From: Nostoc spongiaeforme FACHB-130
GTDB lineage: Bacteria; Cyanobacteriota; Cyanobacteriia; Cyanobacteriales; Nostocaceae
Direction of reading: 5' to 3'
NCBI RefSeq assembly: GCF_014698475.1
Contig: NZ_JACJTB010000004.1
Coordinates: forward strand, 62,001 to 126,000
Length of the DNA: 64,000 nt
The translations under genes and the position numbers were made by a program. This document shows positions 56,161 through 64,000 of the stretch, piece by piece. Every line of letters begins with the position of its first letter. Position 1 is the stretch's first letter. Under the pieces are notes generated by a model. That model was not told the origin of the DNA. It saw only the letters and a list, made by a program, of their open reading frames with translations, and searched no databases.

Positions 56161-57372
56161 TTAAAGTGGCACAGAAACTAATTTTTCCGATTGATAGGAG
56201 ATGCCGGCTTGTTTAAAGCGGTGTAAAGCTTCACCCAAGCGATCGCAATCTGCAATTAAACTAATCCGCACATAGCCTTCACCCGCAACCCCAAAGGCAT
56301 TCCCAGGAGTCACCACCACGCCTGTTTGTTGCAAGACATTCAAGGCAAAATCGGTGGAAGTTGTACCCACAGGACATTTAACCCAAAGATACATAGTGGC
56401 TTTGGTTTTAGGAATATCCCAACCCAACTCTCCTAACCCTTGAATCAAAAAGTCGCGGCGGGTGCGGTAACGCTGTTGGACTTCGTGTAAATAAACATCT
56501 GGCAATTGCAGGGCGGTTTCGGCGGCTGTTTGCAAGGCGGCAAAAATCCCGTAATCCAAGTTGGTTTTCAGCGTCCGTAAACCTTGGATAATTTGGCTGT
56601 TACCAACAACAAAACCTACCCGCCAACCAGCCATATTATAAGTTTTGGATAAGGTATGAAACTCTACGCCAATTTCTTTAGCGCCAGGAATTTCTAACAA
56701 GCTGGTGGGTTGATAGCCATCAAAAGCTAACTCGGCATAACACAAGTCATGCACCAACAGAATTTCGTATTTTCGAGCAAAGGCGACAATTTCCTCAAAA
56801 AATTCTCGTGGTGCAGTGGCAGCAGTGGGATTGCTGGGATAATTGAAATAGAGAATTTTGGCTTTTTGGGCAACTTCTTCGGGAATTGCGGCTAAATCAA
56901 TCAACCAATCATTTTCCGGCTTGAGAATCAAATTATGGACTTGCGCCCCAGCAATTACAGGCCCGCGAAAATGGGCGGGATAAGCTGGTGAAGGTACTAA
57001 AACCACATCACCAGGGTTAATATAGGCCATTGCCAAATGCCCTAATCCCTCTTTAGAACCGAGTAGCGGTAAGGCTTCGCTATCGGGATCAAGCACCACA
57101 CCATAGCGGCGATTGTACCAGTTGGTAATCGCACGACGAAAACTCGCAGTTCCTTCAAAGGGCGGATAACCGTGATTGGCGGGATTTTGCAAAGCGGCGA
57201 TCGCGGCTTCTACGACTGGTTGGGGTGTGGGGCCATCCGGGTTCCCCATCCCCAAATCAATCAAATCCAATCCTTGTTCCCTTGCCTTAGCTTTGAGTTC
57301 ATCCAGACGGGCAAATACATAAGCTGGCAGTTTCTGTATACGTTCTGCTGGGGCAATCCAATTCAGTGTCAT
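56161..57372 (-). CDS. Class I/II PLP-dependent aminotransferase
   Basis: The product of about 403 residues is a fold-type I aspartate-aminotransferase-family enzyme. Motifs are the N-terminal DLGMGNPDGPTP near residue 40, YFNYPSNPTAA near 172, VHDLCYAELAFDG near 205 and the PLP lysine in HTLSKTYNMAGWRVGF near 240. Proteins of this kind in cyanobacteria are annotated as aspartate or LL-diaminopimelate aminotransferase-like; substrate cannot be read from the sequence. ATG at 57372 gives the expected N-terminus (MTLNWIAPAERIQKLPAY); starting at 57429 would add 19 polar residues. Confidence 0.87.
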   Translation of the reverse strand: MTLNWIAPAERIQKLPAYVFARLDELKAKAREQGLDLIDLGMGNPDGPTPQPVVEAAIAALQNPANHGYPPFEGTASFRRAITNWYNRRYGVVLDPDSEALPLLGSKEGLGHLAMAYINPGDVVLVPSPAYPAHFRGPVIAGAQVHNLILKPENDWLIDLAAIPEEVAQKAKILYFNYPSNPTAATAPREFFEEIVAFARKYEILLVHDLCYAELAFDGYQPTSLLEIPGAKEIGVEFHTLSKTYNMAGWRVGFVVGNSQIIQGLRTLKTNLDYGIFAALQTAAETALQLPDVYLHEVQQRYRTRRDFLIQGLGELGWDIPKTKATMYLWVKCPVGTTSTDFALNVLQQTGVVVTPGNAFGVAGEGYVRISLIADCDRLGEALHRFKQAGISYQSEKLVSVPL

Positions 57373-57533
57373 TGATGTACCACTTCTTGATACAGTTGAT
57401 TTGTGAGTAAAATTTCTCTCATACATCACAGTTGGCGGCTGTGGATCAATTTGAGAAGTTTATAAAGTGAGCAAAATCTGAGTTTGGTAATCTGGGCAAA
57501 AAATCAAGCGTTATTTTGCCAGCCGGAAGTTTT

Positions 57534-58721
57534 TTACTCTTCAATTGGCTGATCAATTGCCTTTACTGCCACCCGACTGCTTGAGTCTCGGCTGTCTGTA
57601 GGTGCAGTGGTGGAAACCATCGCCGCCATCAGTTGTTCTAGTCCTACCTTGAAAGGTAAACGGTGAATATCCGAATTTGGCGCGAGGGAAATTTCGGCGG
57701 CGGTTTTTAACTCGCTCAATTTAATGTTGCCTAATCCCAAATCATCTAATTGTTGGGGCAAGCCAATCTCTGCATAAAACTTCAACAACTGTTGCCTAGC
57801 AGTGCTGGCTAACTGATTACCCAGAATCATTTCTTCTAAACGCAGTTGCACCAAAATACCAAATGCGACTTTTTCGCCGTGGATGCTGGTGTGTCCGGCA
57901 ATGTGAGTTAAGCCGTTGTGTACAGCGTGGGCAGCAACGGTGCGACACTGCGCCCCACCCAAGCCGCCAATGACTCCGGCTAGTAAAACGGTTGCATCCA
58001 CAACTTCTTGCCAAACTTCACTGCCCGGTTTTTCTAAAGCGGCGGCTGATTTTTGGAATAAAATATCGCGTAAAACTCTGGCCTGTTGGACTGCGGCAAT
58101 AATTAAAGTCTGTTGTAAATGTCCGCTACTCACCGAGGCTTCGTACCATTTAGCGATCGCATCCCCAATACCAGCTACTAAGGTGTGTTTTGGCGCTGTG
58201 GCAATCAAATCATAGTCCAGAATCAATAAATCAGGACAGCGAGACAGCGCCACATCATACAAAAAAGCCCCTGTCTCAGAATACACATTAGAAAGGGCTG
58301 TCCAAGCTGCACAAGTAGCGGCGGAAGTGGGAATTGTCACCACTGGTAACTGCAACTGAAAAGCAACTAGTTTTGCTGTATCCAATGCTTTACCGCCACC
58401 AACACCAATAATCATGTCGGCTTTGTGTTCTTTTGCCGCCTTCCTTAAAGATTTCAAAGTGGCTTCTGAACAATCTGCACCATAAGAAGCTTGAGCAGTA
58501 TGCAACTGTTGTTGCTCTAAAATTGGTTGTAAAGTATTTTGAGTCAGGGCTAGAGTTTGATTGCCTGCGACTATTAAAGGACGACTGCCTAACAAGGCAA
58601 TCTCCTCTGGTGCTGCTGACAATATTCCAGATCCACGGATGACTTTTGCCGGAGCGATCGCCAGTGCCGATAATGAACTAGATGTTTGAGTAGAAAGCGT
58701 AGTAGCTGATTGATGGGGCAT
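57534..58721 (-). CDS. Iron-containing alcohol dehydrogenase family, GldA-like
   Basis: The 395-residue protein is a group III metal-dependent dehydrogenase similar to glycerol dehydrogenase. It has the NAD-binding GVGGGKALDTAKLVAF near residue 105 and metal ligands in GDAIAKWYEA near 186, HAVHNGLTHIAGH near 268 and HGEKVAFG near 285. It would oxidise glycerol or a similar polyol, or act on a related ketone, in the cytoplasm. It is separate from the aminotransferase by 160 bases on the same strand, possibly cotranscribed. The N-terminal 25 residues are Ser/Thr-rich and probably not part of the fold. Confidence 0.83.
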   Translation of the reverse strand: MPHQSATTLSTQTSSSLSALAIAPAKVIRGSGILSAAPEEIALLGSRPLIVAGNQTLALTQNTLQPILEQQQLHTAQASYGADCSEATLKSLRKAAKEHKADMIIGVGGGKALDTAKLVAFQLQLPVVTIPTSAATCAAWTALSNVYSETGAFLYDVALSRCPDLLILDYDLIATAPKHTLVAGIGDAIAKWYEASVSSGHLQQTLIIAAVQQARVLRDILFQKSAAALEKPGSEVWQEVVDATVLLAGVIGGLGGAQCRTVAAHAVHNGLTHIAGHTSIHGEKVAFGILVQLRLEEMILGNQLASTARQQLLKFYAEIGLPQQLDDLGLGNIKLSELKTAAEISLAPNSDIHRLPFKVGLEQLMAAMVSTTAPTDSRDSSSRVAVKAIDQPIEE

Positions 58722-58999
58722 ATAATAACTAGTTAGGCAAAACCTGAATTTGTATTGATGCTAGTAGGATTACATAATATTTATAGAAGGCAGTCGCCTA
58801 TCAACAAAACTCACCATCACTTACGAGCAGCACCCACTAAACATTTTTCCATTGATGAAATTAGTAAGTAATATCTTAATCTAAAAATAATCTCTATTGT
58901 ATAGTCAAATACAAAAAAAAATCATGTCTTCCCTAACACCAAAATTAAAGTTTGCTGTTAGGGAATATACGTATAAATTAGCAGAAAACTGAAATAATC

Positions 59000-59116
59000 T
59001 AGTATAGGTCGGCGTAAATAAACAGACTATAAGAAATTACTAAAAAGCTTGTGGTACCAATATTCTTTACTTTTGCCTTTTTCCTTTTTACTTTTTCCTT
59101 GTTGTACTAGATAATT
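59000..59116 (+). repeat. Dispersed repeat B, copy 2
   Basis: It matches 2592-2706 over about 115 bases in the same orientation, with the T-rich tract differing by shuffled TTTTGCC and TTTTACT units. Confidence 0.75.
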
Positions 59117-59244
59117 GCGATCGCTCCACACTCACCGTTAGAACTTACATAGTGAAAAGTTTTGGAAGAGGGTGTAGGAGTGAGTGAATGTGTTCAAAAG
59201 AGGATATTCACATATTGCACCTAGCTCCGACGAATTGAATTCGC

Positions 59245-59449
59245 GGCTATACAAATAAAGTCCGCGCAGGCGGACTAACAGAAAATCAAGGTTTTTAACC
59301 CAATACGGTTCAGTTAGTACTTTTTTCTTATCTTCGCGCTCTTTGCGCCCTTTGTGGTTCGTTAAAAAAATGACTTTAACAAAGAGTTTTAGTCTTAACT
59401 AAACTGTATTGGTTTTTAACCCGCGCAGGCGGGTTTAGTTTGTATAGCC
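59245..59449. mobile_element. MITE-like element with inverted ends
   Basis: The left end GGCTATACAAATAAAGTCCGC and right end GCGGGTTTAGTTTGTATAGCC are inverted repeats of each other with few differences. Just inside each end is a perfect small hairpin, GTCCGC/GCGGAC at 59260-59275 and ACCCGC/GCGGGT at 59419-59434. The 205-base element codes for nothing and looks like a miniature inverted-repeat element. No target-site duplication was clear. A separate hairpin AGCCCCAGACT/AGTCTGAGGGCT follows at 59446-59470. Confidence 0.6.
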
Positions 59450-59515
59450 CCAGACTTCAGTCTGAGGGCTATGTGCTGAAAGTGGATGCACTATTCCTTT
59501 TTGCGTTGGAAGTCC

Positions 59516-60037
59516 CTAAGCCGTAGGCTTTGGCAATTGAGCAAATTTATCTGTATAAATCTCAATTGACATATTCGCATCTTCCCGTGAAACCAAATTG
59601 CGTTTAATTTGACCAAGGTAAAGCGGTACAGAAACTCCAGGTTCAGGATGTACCAGAGTACGAGCGCGAATTATTAGATAATTGTCGCTTTGCTTACCTA
59701 AACGACCATAGGAATATAAATTACTGGCGGCTTGACGCAAAGTTGCTTCTAAAGCTGAAGGGGAAATTTTGGGATTAATGGAAATTACTGTTTGGGTGGA
59801 ACCATTATCATAAACCAGCGTATATTTTTCGGCTCCCGGAATCACTGTGCGACTTAAAGGTACTAAAGATAGAGCAAATAACCCGCCTGTTAGCACCAGC
59901 ATAAAGCCAGTTGTACCTACCAGCCGAAAGCGAATGCCCCATTTAAAAATAAAAGCCAGTATTGCTAAGGCAGCAAATACTAAGGTAGCAATACCCGACC
60001 ACTGGGTGTATTGAAGAAAATCAGCTGTTGAGAACAT
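59516..60037 (-). CDS. ycf51: Ycf51 family protein
   Basis: The 173-residue protein matches the Ycf51 (DUF2518) family found in cyanobacteria and in red-algal-type plastid genomes. Two N-terminal transmembrane helices (about 16-33 and 38-60) precede a soluble domain with NPKISPSALEATLRQAASNLYS near residue 88 and LIIRARTLVHPEPGVSVPLYLG near 121. Its biochemical role is not known. It is monocistronic and flanked by long non-coding stretches. Confidence 0.88.
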   Translation of the reverse strand: MFSTADFLQYTQWSGIATLVFAALAILAFIFKWGIRFRLVGTTGFMLVLTGGLFALSLVPLSRTVIPGAEKYTLVYDNGSTQTVISINPKISPSALEATLRQAASNLYSYGRLGKQSDNYLIIRARTLVHPEPGVSVPLYLGQIKRNLVSREDANMSIEIYTDKFAQLPKPTA

Positions 60038-61467
60038 ACAGATTGGCTACTTCGGTGTCTTAACACGATTTACAGACACACCCATTTTACCGATTACTTA
60101 CACCCTAAATAGCAGAAGGCAGGAGGCAGTGGTTCGGCTTCGCTCACCAACCAGGCAAAAGGGAAAATTTTGAATTAAGAATAAAGCCTTTTTGACTCGC
60201 CTATTTGGGTTTAATTCCCCCGCCATAAGAGGAGTGATTTGGTGGTCTACGATTAGAGGTGGGTTTAAATCCCCCTCTAATCAGCCTCCTGCCTTTCAAC
60301 TCCTGCCTCCATTAATGTGCTTATTTGCTTGATGTTTATCGTTATATCTTATACTGCTAATAAGAATTTCTTTGATGTTGACCTTGATCAGCCAATGTTG
60401 GCGTTTAAAGAGAATCTTTTCTGCTAGATAATAGACCTATTCTATCAAGCTAAAATCAAAACCCTTGTAAACTGCAACTTTGAGCCATAAAAACTGACCT
60501 AGCCCATACTGCAACCTAGTAAATAAGACATACATAAAAGCTTAGATTTTTCAACTATCCTTTGAAGGAAAATAACTAATACTGAATGTATCTTTTTTAG
60601 CAGGTATTAATTAAAACTTTGTGTATTTATTTACCCTCATATTTACTATAAGCAAGAAAAATGTATAAAGATTAAGATATTTCATGATTTTTTGATACTT
60701 TTTAAGTAAGTATTACTTATTTCAATTAGTAATATGTCAGAGAATTATGACAATATCGTAATAATATTGAAAATATAAGTAACTTAAAATGCTGGTATTA
60801 CTTGTACAAAAATAAAATTTTTATCAAGAAAATATATTTAATCAATTTATTTAAGCAATTCAGTAAATCAATTTAGAAATACTTAGATTAATACAGTGTT
60901 TTATCTTACGCTGTATCAAAAATACATAATTTGACTTAACTAATTACACAAAATTACTGTTATCTTTTATTTAAAAATATTAAAAAATGATGAAACAAGT
61001 TAAGTCTTGAGTTTAAAACTTCGTTAAACAAAGTCTCAAGATGGGTTCGATATAGTGTCATAGATTAACAAAAATAAGCTTTATACTGTGTTTTATACAG
61101 TATAAAAACCAAGGTGCTGTTCATTAAAGTTTCGACAATACTCTAGCAAATCTAATTAATTTGTGAGTTTATTTTGGTAGCTATTGCTGAATATTTAGCT
61201 ACCTATCGCTCATAGCTAAAAGCTGGGTCTGCGTGAGACTATCTTTATATACGCAGATATCAAATATTTCTCTGCAAAATAAACCTTTATTTTGCAGCTA
61301 TTTTGTTATAGCTGCAAAGTAAATCAAGCATCAATAAGAGTTAAATATCTGGTTTCTAGCTGCATAAATTAGATGCTGCAAGTATTGTGAGTGCAAGTGT
61401 CAATCTCCGAATTAGCCACTGTCTAAAGTTTCAGAAGCTGAGAATTGATTATAATTGCCGAGGACTT
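60038..61467. other. 1.4-kb AT-rich gene-free region upstream of the terpene cyclase
   Basis: I find no credible gene. The left 270 bases have repeat-like material: GCAGGAGGCAG near 60118 and its complement near 60285, and a hairpin GATTAGAGG/CCTCTAATC at 60251-60282. From 60320 to the terpene cyclase start the sequence is very AT-rich with imperfect palindromes (for example around 61080-61110, TACTGTGTTTTATACAGTA). It should include the promoter of the terpene cyclase-P450 pair, perhaps with a long untranslated leader or a small RNA. Confidence 0.6.
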
Positions 61468-62436
61468 ATGGAAAAGTTTGTTTTCCCCGATTTATACTGC
61501 CCATTTCCTTCTCAAACGAATAAATATGTAGATGTTCTAGAAAATTATTCTTTTGAATGGTTACAACACTTCGATTTACTAGCAAATAACTCCGCTTATC
61601 AACGTTTCTCCAACTCAAAATTTTTTTTACTAGCAGCAGGTACTTATCCCTATTGTGAACTTGAAGATATCAAGATTACCAGTGATTGGCACTCTTGGCT
61701 ATTTATTTGGGATGATCAATGTGATATGTCTGATCTAGGCAAAAAGCCTGAAGCTCTAAAAACTTATCACCAGAGATTTATGGAAATACTGTGTGGTTCA
61801 GAACTCAGCAGCAAAGATATATCTTTAAGCTATGCCTTAAGAGATTTAAGACAAAGAATATTACAGAGGGGAAATACAAAATGGTTTGATTACTTTGTTC
61901 GCTGTTGTCAAGATTACTTTGATGGATGCGTGCTACAGGCTGAATATCGCGCTCAGGGAATTGTCCCTAACATTCATACGTATATCATGATCCGTAACTT
62001 ATGTTCAGCCGTAGACAGTTGTCTTGCTTTAATTGAACTCGGATATAAAATGAATGTTTTTGAATCTATCCGAGAACATCAAATTATTAAGCAAATTAAT
62101 ATAACAACTAACAATATTATCTCTTGGTGCAATGATATTTTTTCAGCTCCTAGAGAGATAGGAAGTGGAGATGTTCATAATTTAGTTTTTGTCCTACACT
62201 ACCAATATAAAATCACTCTTGAGAAAGCAATGCTTATGGCAGCAGAAATGCACGATCAAAAAGTAAAAGAATTAATTGCATTAGAAGAATTACTGCGATT
62301 TTTTGATAGAAAAATGAATCAAGAAATTATAGAATATATAGCAGGATTGCATTCATGGATACGCGGAAATCTAGATTGGTATTTTCAATCTAATCGTTAT
62401 CAGAGCTTAATAAAACTTGAACTATCTCAAATCTAA
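61468..62436 (+). CDS. Class I terpene cyclase (sesquiterpene-synthase type)
   Basis: The product of 322 residues is a class I terpene synthase. The aspartate-rich motif LFIWDDQCDMSD lies near residue 79, and the NSE triad NDIFSAPRE near residue 217; together they bind the three magnesium ions that trigger ionisation of farnesyl or geranyl diphosphate. Length and motifs match bacterial sesquiterpene cyclases such as NS1 (germacrene A synthase) and NP1 (8a-epi-alpha-selinene synthase) from Nostoc; the product here cannot be predicted. ATG at 61468 has an AGGA just upstream; GTG at 61387 would add 27 residues that do not resemble the family. A P450 gene follows after 105 bases. Confidence 0.9.
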   Translation: MEKFVFPDLYCPFPSQTNKYVDVLENYSFEWLQHFDLLANNSAYQRFSNSKFFLLAAGTYPYCELEDIKITSDWHSWLFIWDDQCDMSDLGKKPEALKTYHQRFMEILCGSELSSKDISLSYALRDLRQRILQRGNTKWFDYFVRCCQDYFDGCVLQAEYRAQGIVPNIHTYIMIRNLCSAVDSCLALIELGYKMNVFESIREHQIIKQINITTNNIISWCNDIFSAPREIGSGDVHNLVFVLHYQYKITLEKAMLMAAEMHDQKVKELIALEELLRFFDRKMNQEIIEYIAGLHSWIRGNLDWYFQSNRYQSLIKLELSQI

Positions 62437-62541
62437 GCTTTAGATAACAATTTGAAATAAAGTAATAATAGTGTCAAAAACAGCCAATTGACGGTATTTC
62501 TCTAGCAAAACGTTAAAAGGTGATGAAGGAAAAATAATAAT

Positions 62542-63933
62542 ATGCCATTACCAAATATTCTAACGACTCCTTCTTTGATTCAAAAGCTACAATGGATAGT
62601 TGATCCAGTGAGATATCTAGAAAATGCAGCAGAAAAATATCCTGATATTTTTACTGCTAATATAGTTGGTTATGGATGTCCAGTAGTATTTGTCAACCAT
62701 CCCCAAGCAATTCAGGAAATATTCACCAATGATAGAAATAAATTTGCAGCTCTTGGTGAAGCCAATAAGATTTTTCAACCATTAATAGGCAATACATCAA
62801 CAATTATGTTAGATGGCGATCGCCACAAAAAACGGCGACAACTATTGATACCTCCATTTCACGGGGAACGAATGAGGGCTTATGGTTCTTTAATTTGTGA
62901 TCTTACTAAACAAGTCTTCAGTAAGTTACCCATAAATCAATCTTTTTCTGCTCGCACCATAGTACAAGAGATATCCCTATTAATTATCTTAGAGGCTGTT
63001 TTTGGTTTACATAAGGGAGAACGTTATGATCAACTCCGGCATTTATTAGGTTTGTTGATGGATGTCTTTCAGTCACCACTTACTTCTAGTTTTCTCTTAT
63101 TACCTTTTTTGCAAAAAGATTTAGGCCATTGGAGTCCCTGGGGAAAGTTTTTACACCAACGCCAGCAGATTGATCAATTACTTTATGCTGAAATTGCTGA
63201 ACGTCGAGAAAAGCCTGATCTCAACCGTATTGATATTCTTTCGTTATTGATGTCAGCTAGGGATGAAGCAGGTAATTCAATGACAGATCAAGAGTTGCGT
63301 GATGAGTTAATGACCCTATTATTAGCAGGACATGAAACATCTGCGACAGGAATGGCTTGGGCATTGTATTGGATTCATTACCAGCCGGAGATTCGTGAAA
63401 CCTTGCTCCAAGAACTTGATAATCTGGGTAATAACCCAGATCCTATGAGTATTTTTCGTCTACCTTATTTAACTAATGTCGTCAATGAAACTCTGCGGAT
63501 GTACCCTTTGTTAATAAATACCTTGCCCAGAGTAGCACAGGAACCAGTCGAATTACTGGGACATTCTATAGAAGCTGGAACTGTGGTAGTTGGTGGAATT
63601 TACCTCACTCATCACCGAGAGAGTTTATATGCAGAGCCTGATAAGTTTCGTCCAGAGCGATTTCTAGAATCCCAATTTTCTCCCTATGAATATATGCCCT
63701 TTGGCGCTGGCGCTCGTCGTTGCGTTGGCGAAGCTTTGGCATTATTTGAAATGAAATTAGTAGTAGCAACAATTTTATCTAAGTATCAACTAGATTTAGA
63801 AAGTAAGCAACCAGAGAAAGCTCAACGCCGAAGTGTTACTCTTGGGCCAGCTAATGGAGTCAGGATGTTAATAAAAGGGCAACGTATACGCCAAACTTCT
63901 CTAGTATCTGTGGTAAATACCTCTGCTTTATAG
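62542..63933 (+). CDS. Cytochrome P450, CYP110-type
   Basis: The 463-residue protein is a soluble P450. It shows the I-helix oxygen-activation motif LLLAGHETSATG near residue 256, the ExxR in VNETLRMYPL near 316 and the haem-ligand loop FGAGARRCVGEAL near 398, with the Cys as fifth ligand. The general look is that of the cyanobacterial CYP110 family, which includes a germacrene A hydroxylase encoded beside a terpene cyclase in Nostoc. It probably oxidises the product of the cyclase encoded upstream. AAGGA at 62527-62531 is a good ribosome binding site. No ferredoxin partner is in the window. Confidence 0.92.
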   Translation: MPLPNILTTPSLIQKLQWIVDPVRYLENAAEKYPDIFTANIVGYGCPVVFVNHPQAIQEIFTNDRNKFAALGEANKIFQPLIGNTSTIMLDGDRHKKRRQLLIPPFHGERMRAYGSLICDLTKQVFSKLPINQSFSARTIVQEISLLIILEAVFGLHKGERYDQLRHLLGLLMDVFQSPLTSSFLLLPFLQKDLGHWSPWGKFLHQRQQIDQLLYAEIAERREKPDLNRIDILSLLMSARDEAGNSMTDQELRDELMTLLLAGHETSATGMAWALYWIHYQPEIRETLLQELDNLGNNPDPMSIFRLPYLTNVVNETLRMYPLLINTLPRVAQEPVELLGHSIEAGTVVVGGIYLTHHRESLYAEPDKFRPERFLESQFSPYEYMPFGAGARRCVGEALALFEMKLVVATILSKYQLDLESKQPEKAQRRSVTLGPANGVRMLIKGQRIRQTSLVSVVNTSAL

Positions 63934-63943
63934 TCTAATAATC

Positions 63944-64000
63944 TCACTGCTTAATTGGTATTTCAATCACAAACTCAGTTCCTTTACCAAGAATAGAATT
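63944..64000 (-). CDS. Histidine kinase C-terminus, partial
   Basis: Only the last 18 codons and the TGA stop lie inside the window. They read NSILGKGTEFVIEIPIKQ, which is the G-x-G-T-x-F terminal strand typical of HATPase_c domains of histidine kinases (in other kinases GxGTTFTLxLP). It converges on the P450 gene with a 10-base gap. Terpene mini-clusters of Nostoc have been described with a hybrid two-component protein next to the cyclase and P450, and this fits that layout. The rest of the gene lies beyond the window. Confidence 0.7.
   Translation of the reverse strand, partial: NSILGKGTEFVIEIPIKQ

Larger units (their letters stand above)
58722..59515. other. 794-base intergenic filled with repeats
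   Basis: No gene is seen. It holds repeat B copy 2 (59000-59116) and a MITE-like element (59245-59449), directly followed by a further hairpin at 59446-59470. The first 270 bases are AT-rich and include the upstream region of the GldA-like gene. Confidence 0.65.

Noticed and set aside
60251-60282. GATTAGAGGTGGGTTTAAATCC resembling a tRNA T-arm
   Set aside because: No acceptor stem, anticodon arm or CCA-proximal pairing surrounds it; it is just a short inverted repeat.
60332-60427. A 31-codon open frame starting MFIVISYTANKNFF in the gap before the terpene cyclase
   Set aside because: No ribosome binding site, no known family and AT-rich composition; a frame this short is expected by chance.

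Overview
The window is chromosomal DNA from a cyanobacterium, most likely a filamentous, heterocyst-forming Nostocales strain (Nostoc/Anabaena type). The evidence is petB/petD for the cytochrome b6f complex, Ycf51, a CpcS-type phycobilin lyase, an EGY1-like M50 protease, very frequent HIP1 octamers (GCGATCGC), heptanucleotide tandem repeats, and a terpene cyclase next to a CYP110-type P450. Genes lie on both strands in short operons, separated by intergenic DNA rich in dispersed repeats. I saw no rRNA, tRNA, CRISPR array, transposase or prophage.

Layout. 0.2-8.5 kb is core: a zinc-ribbon membrane protein, a glycosyltransferase, an anti-sigma kinase, petB-petD diverging from ctpA, a degenerate metallo-beta-lactamase-fold protein and an M50 protease. 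8.5-14.8 kb is an accessory patch: a VapC toxin with an in-frame stop, a frameshifted RelE-like toxin, two copies of a 76-bp repeat, a small gene paired with an HNH nuclease, and a 1171-residue vMAP-HTH/NB-ARC/WD40 STAND protein whose promoter and first codons also occur as a decayed copy 1.2 kb upstream. 15-22.3 kb holds the CpcS lyase with a HEAT-repeat partner, a CAP protein, an FHA-PAS-GAF-GGDEF-EAL protein, a GNAT enzyme, ComF and a PPC protein. 22.4-29 kb holds cobS, tgt, a VapBC-like pair packed against an aminodeoxychorismate-lyase-like gene, and ftsH. 29-41 kb holds two WD40 proteins, a ZnuA lipoprotein with a candidate Zur box, GrpB, a response regulator/histidine kinase pair followed by a lipoprotein and an SLH porin, a receiver-only protein, glycerate kinase and a DASS permease.

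41.6-46.8 kb holds a DUF427 protein and a type I secretion pair (HlyD plus an ABC exporter with a cyclic-nucleotide-binding domain and a catalytically dead C39-like domain). 47.2-55.5 kb is a hopanoid side-chain block: HpnG-like nucleosidase, a ferritin-like probable di-iron protein, a short RND permease, HpnA, HpnH, a DUF2237 protein and a squalene/phytoene-synthase-like protein with an altered second aspartate motif. Squalene-hopene cyclase is not in the window. 56-60 kb holds an aminotransferase, a GldA-like dehydrogenase and Ycf51. After a 1.4-kb AT-rich gene-free stretch, the right end carries a terpene cyclase, a P450 and the last codons of a histidine kinase on the opposite strand. This matches the terpene mini-clusters known from Nostoc.

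The parts most worth follow-up are the terpene mini-cluster, the di-iron and RND genes beside hpnA/hpnH, the STAND/HNH accessory patch with its decayed duplicate, and the secretion ABC transporter with an inactivated peptidase domain.
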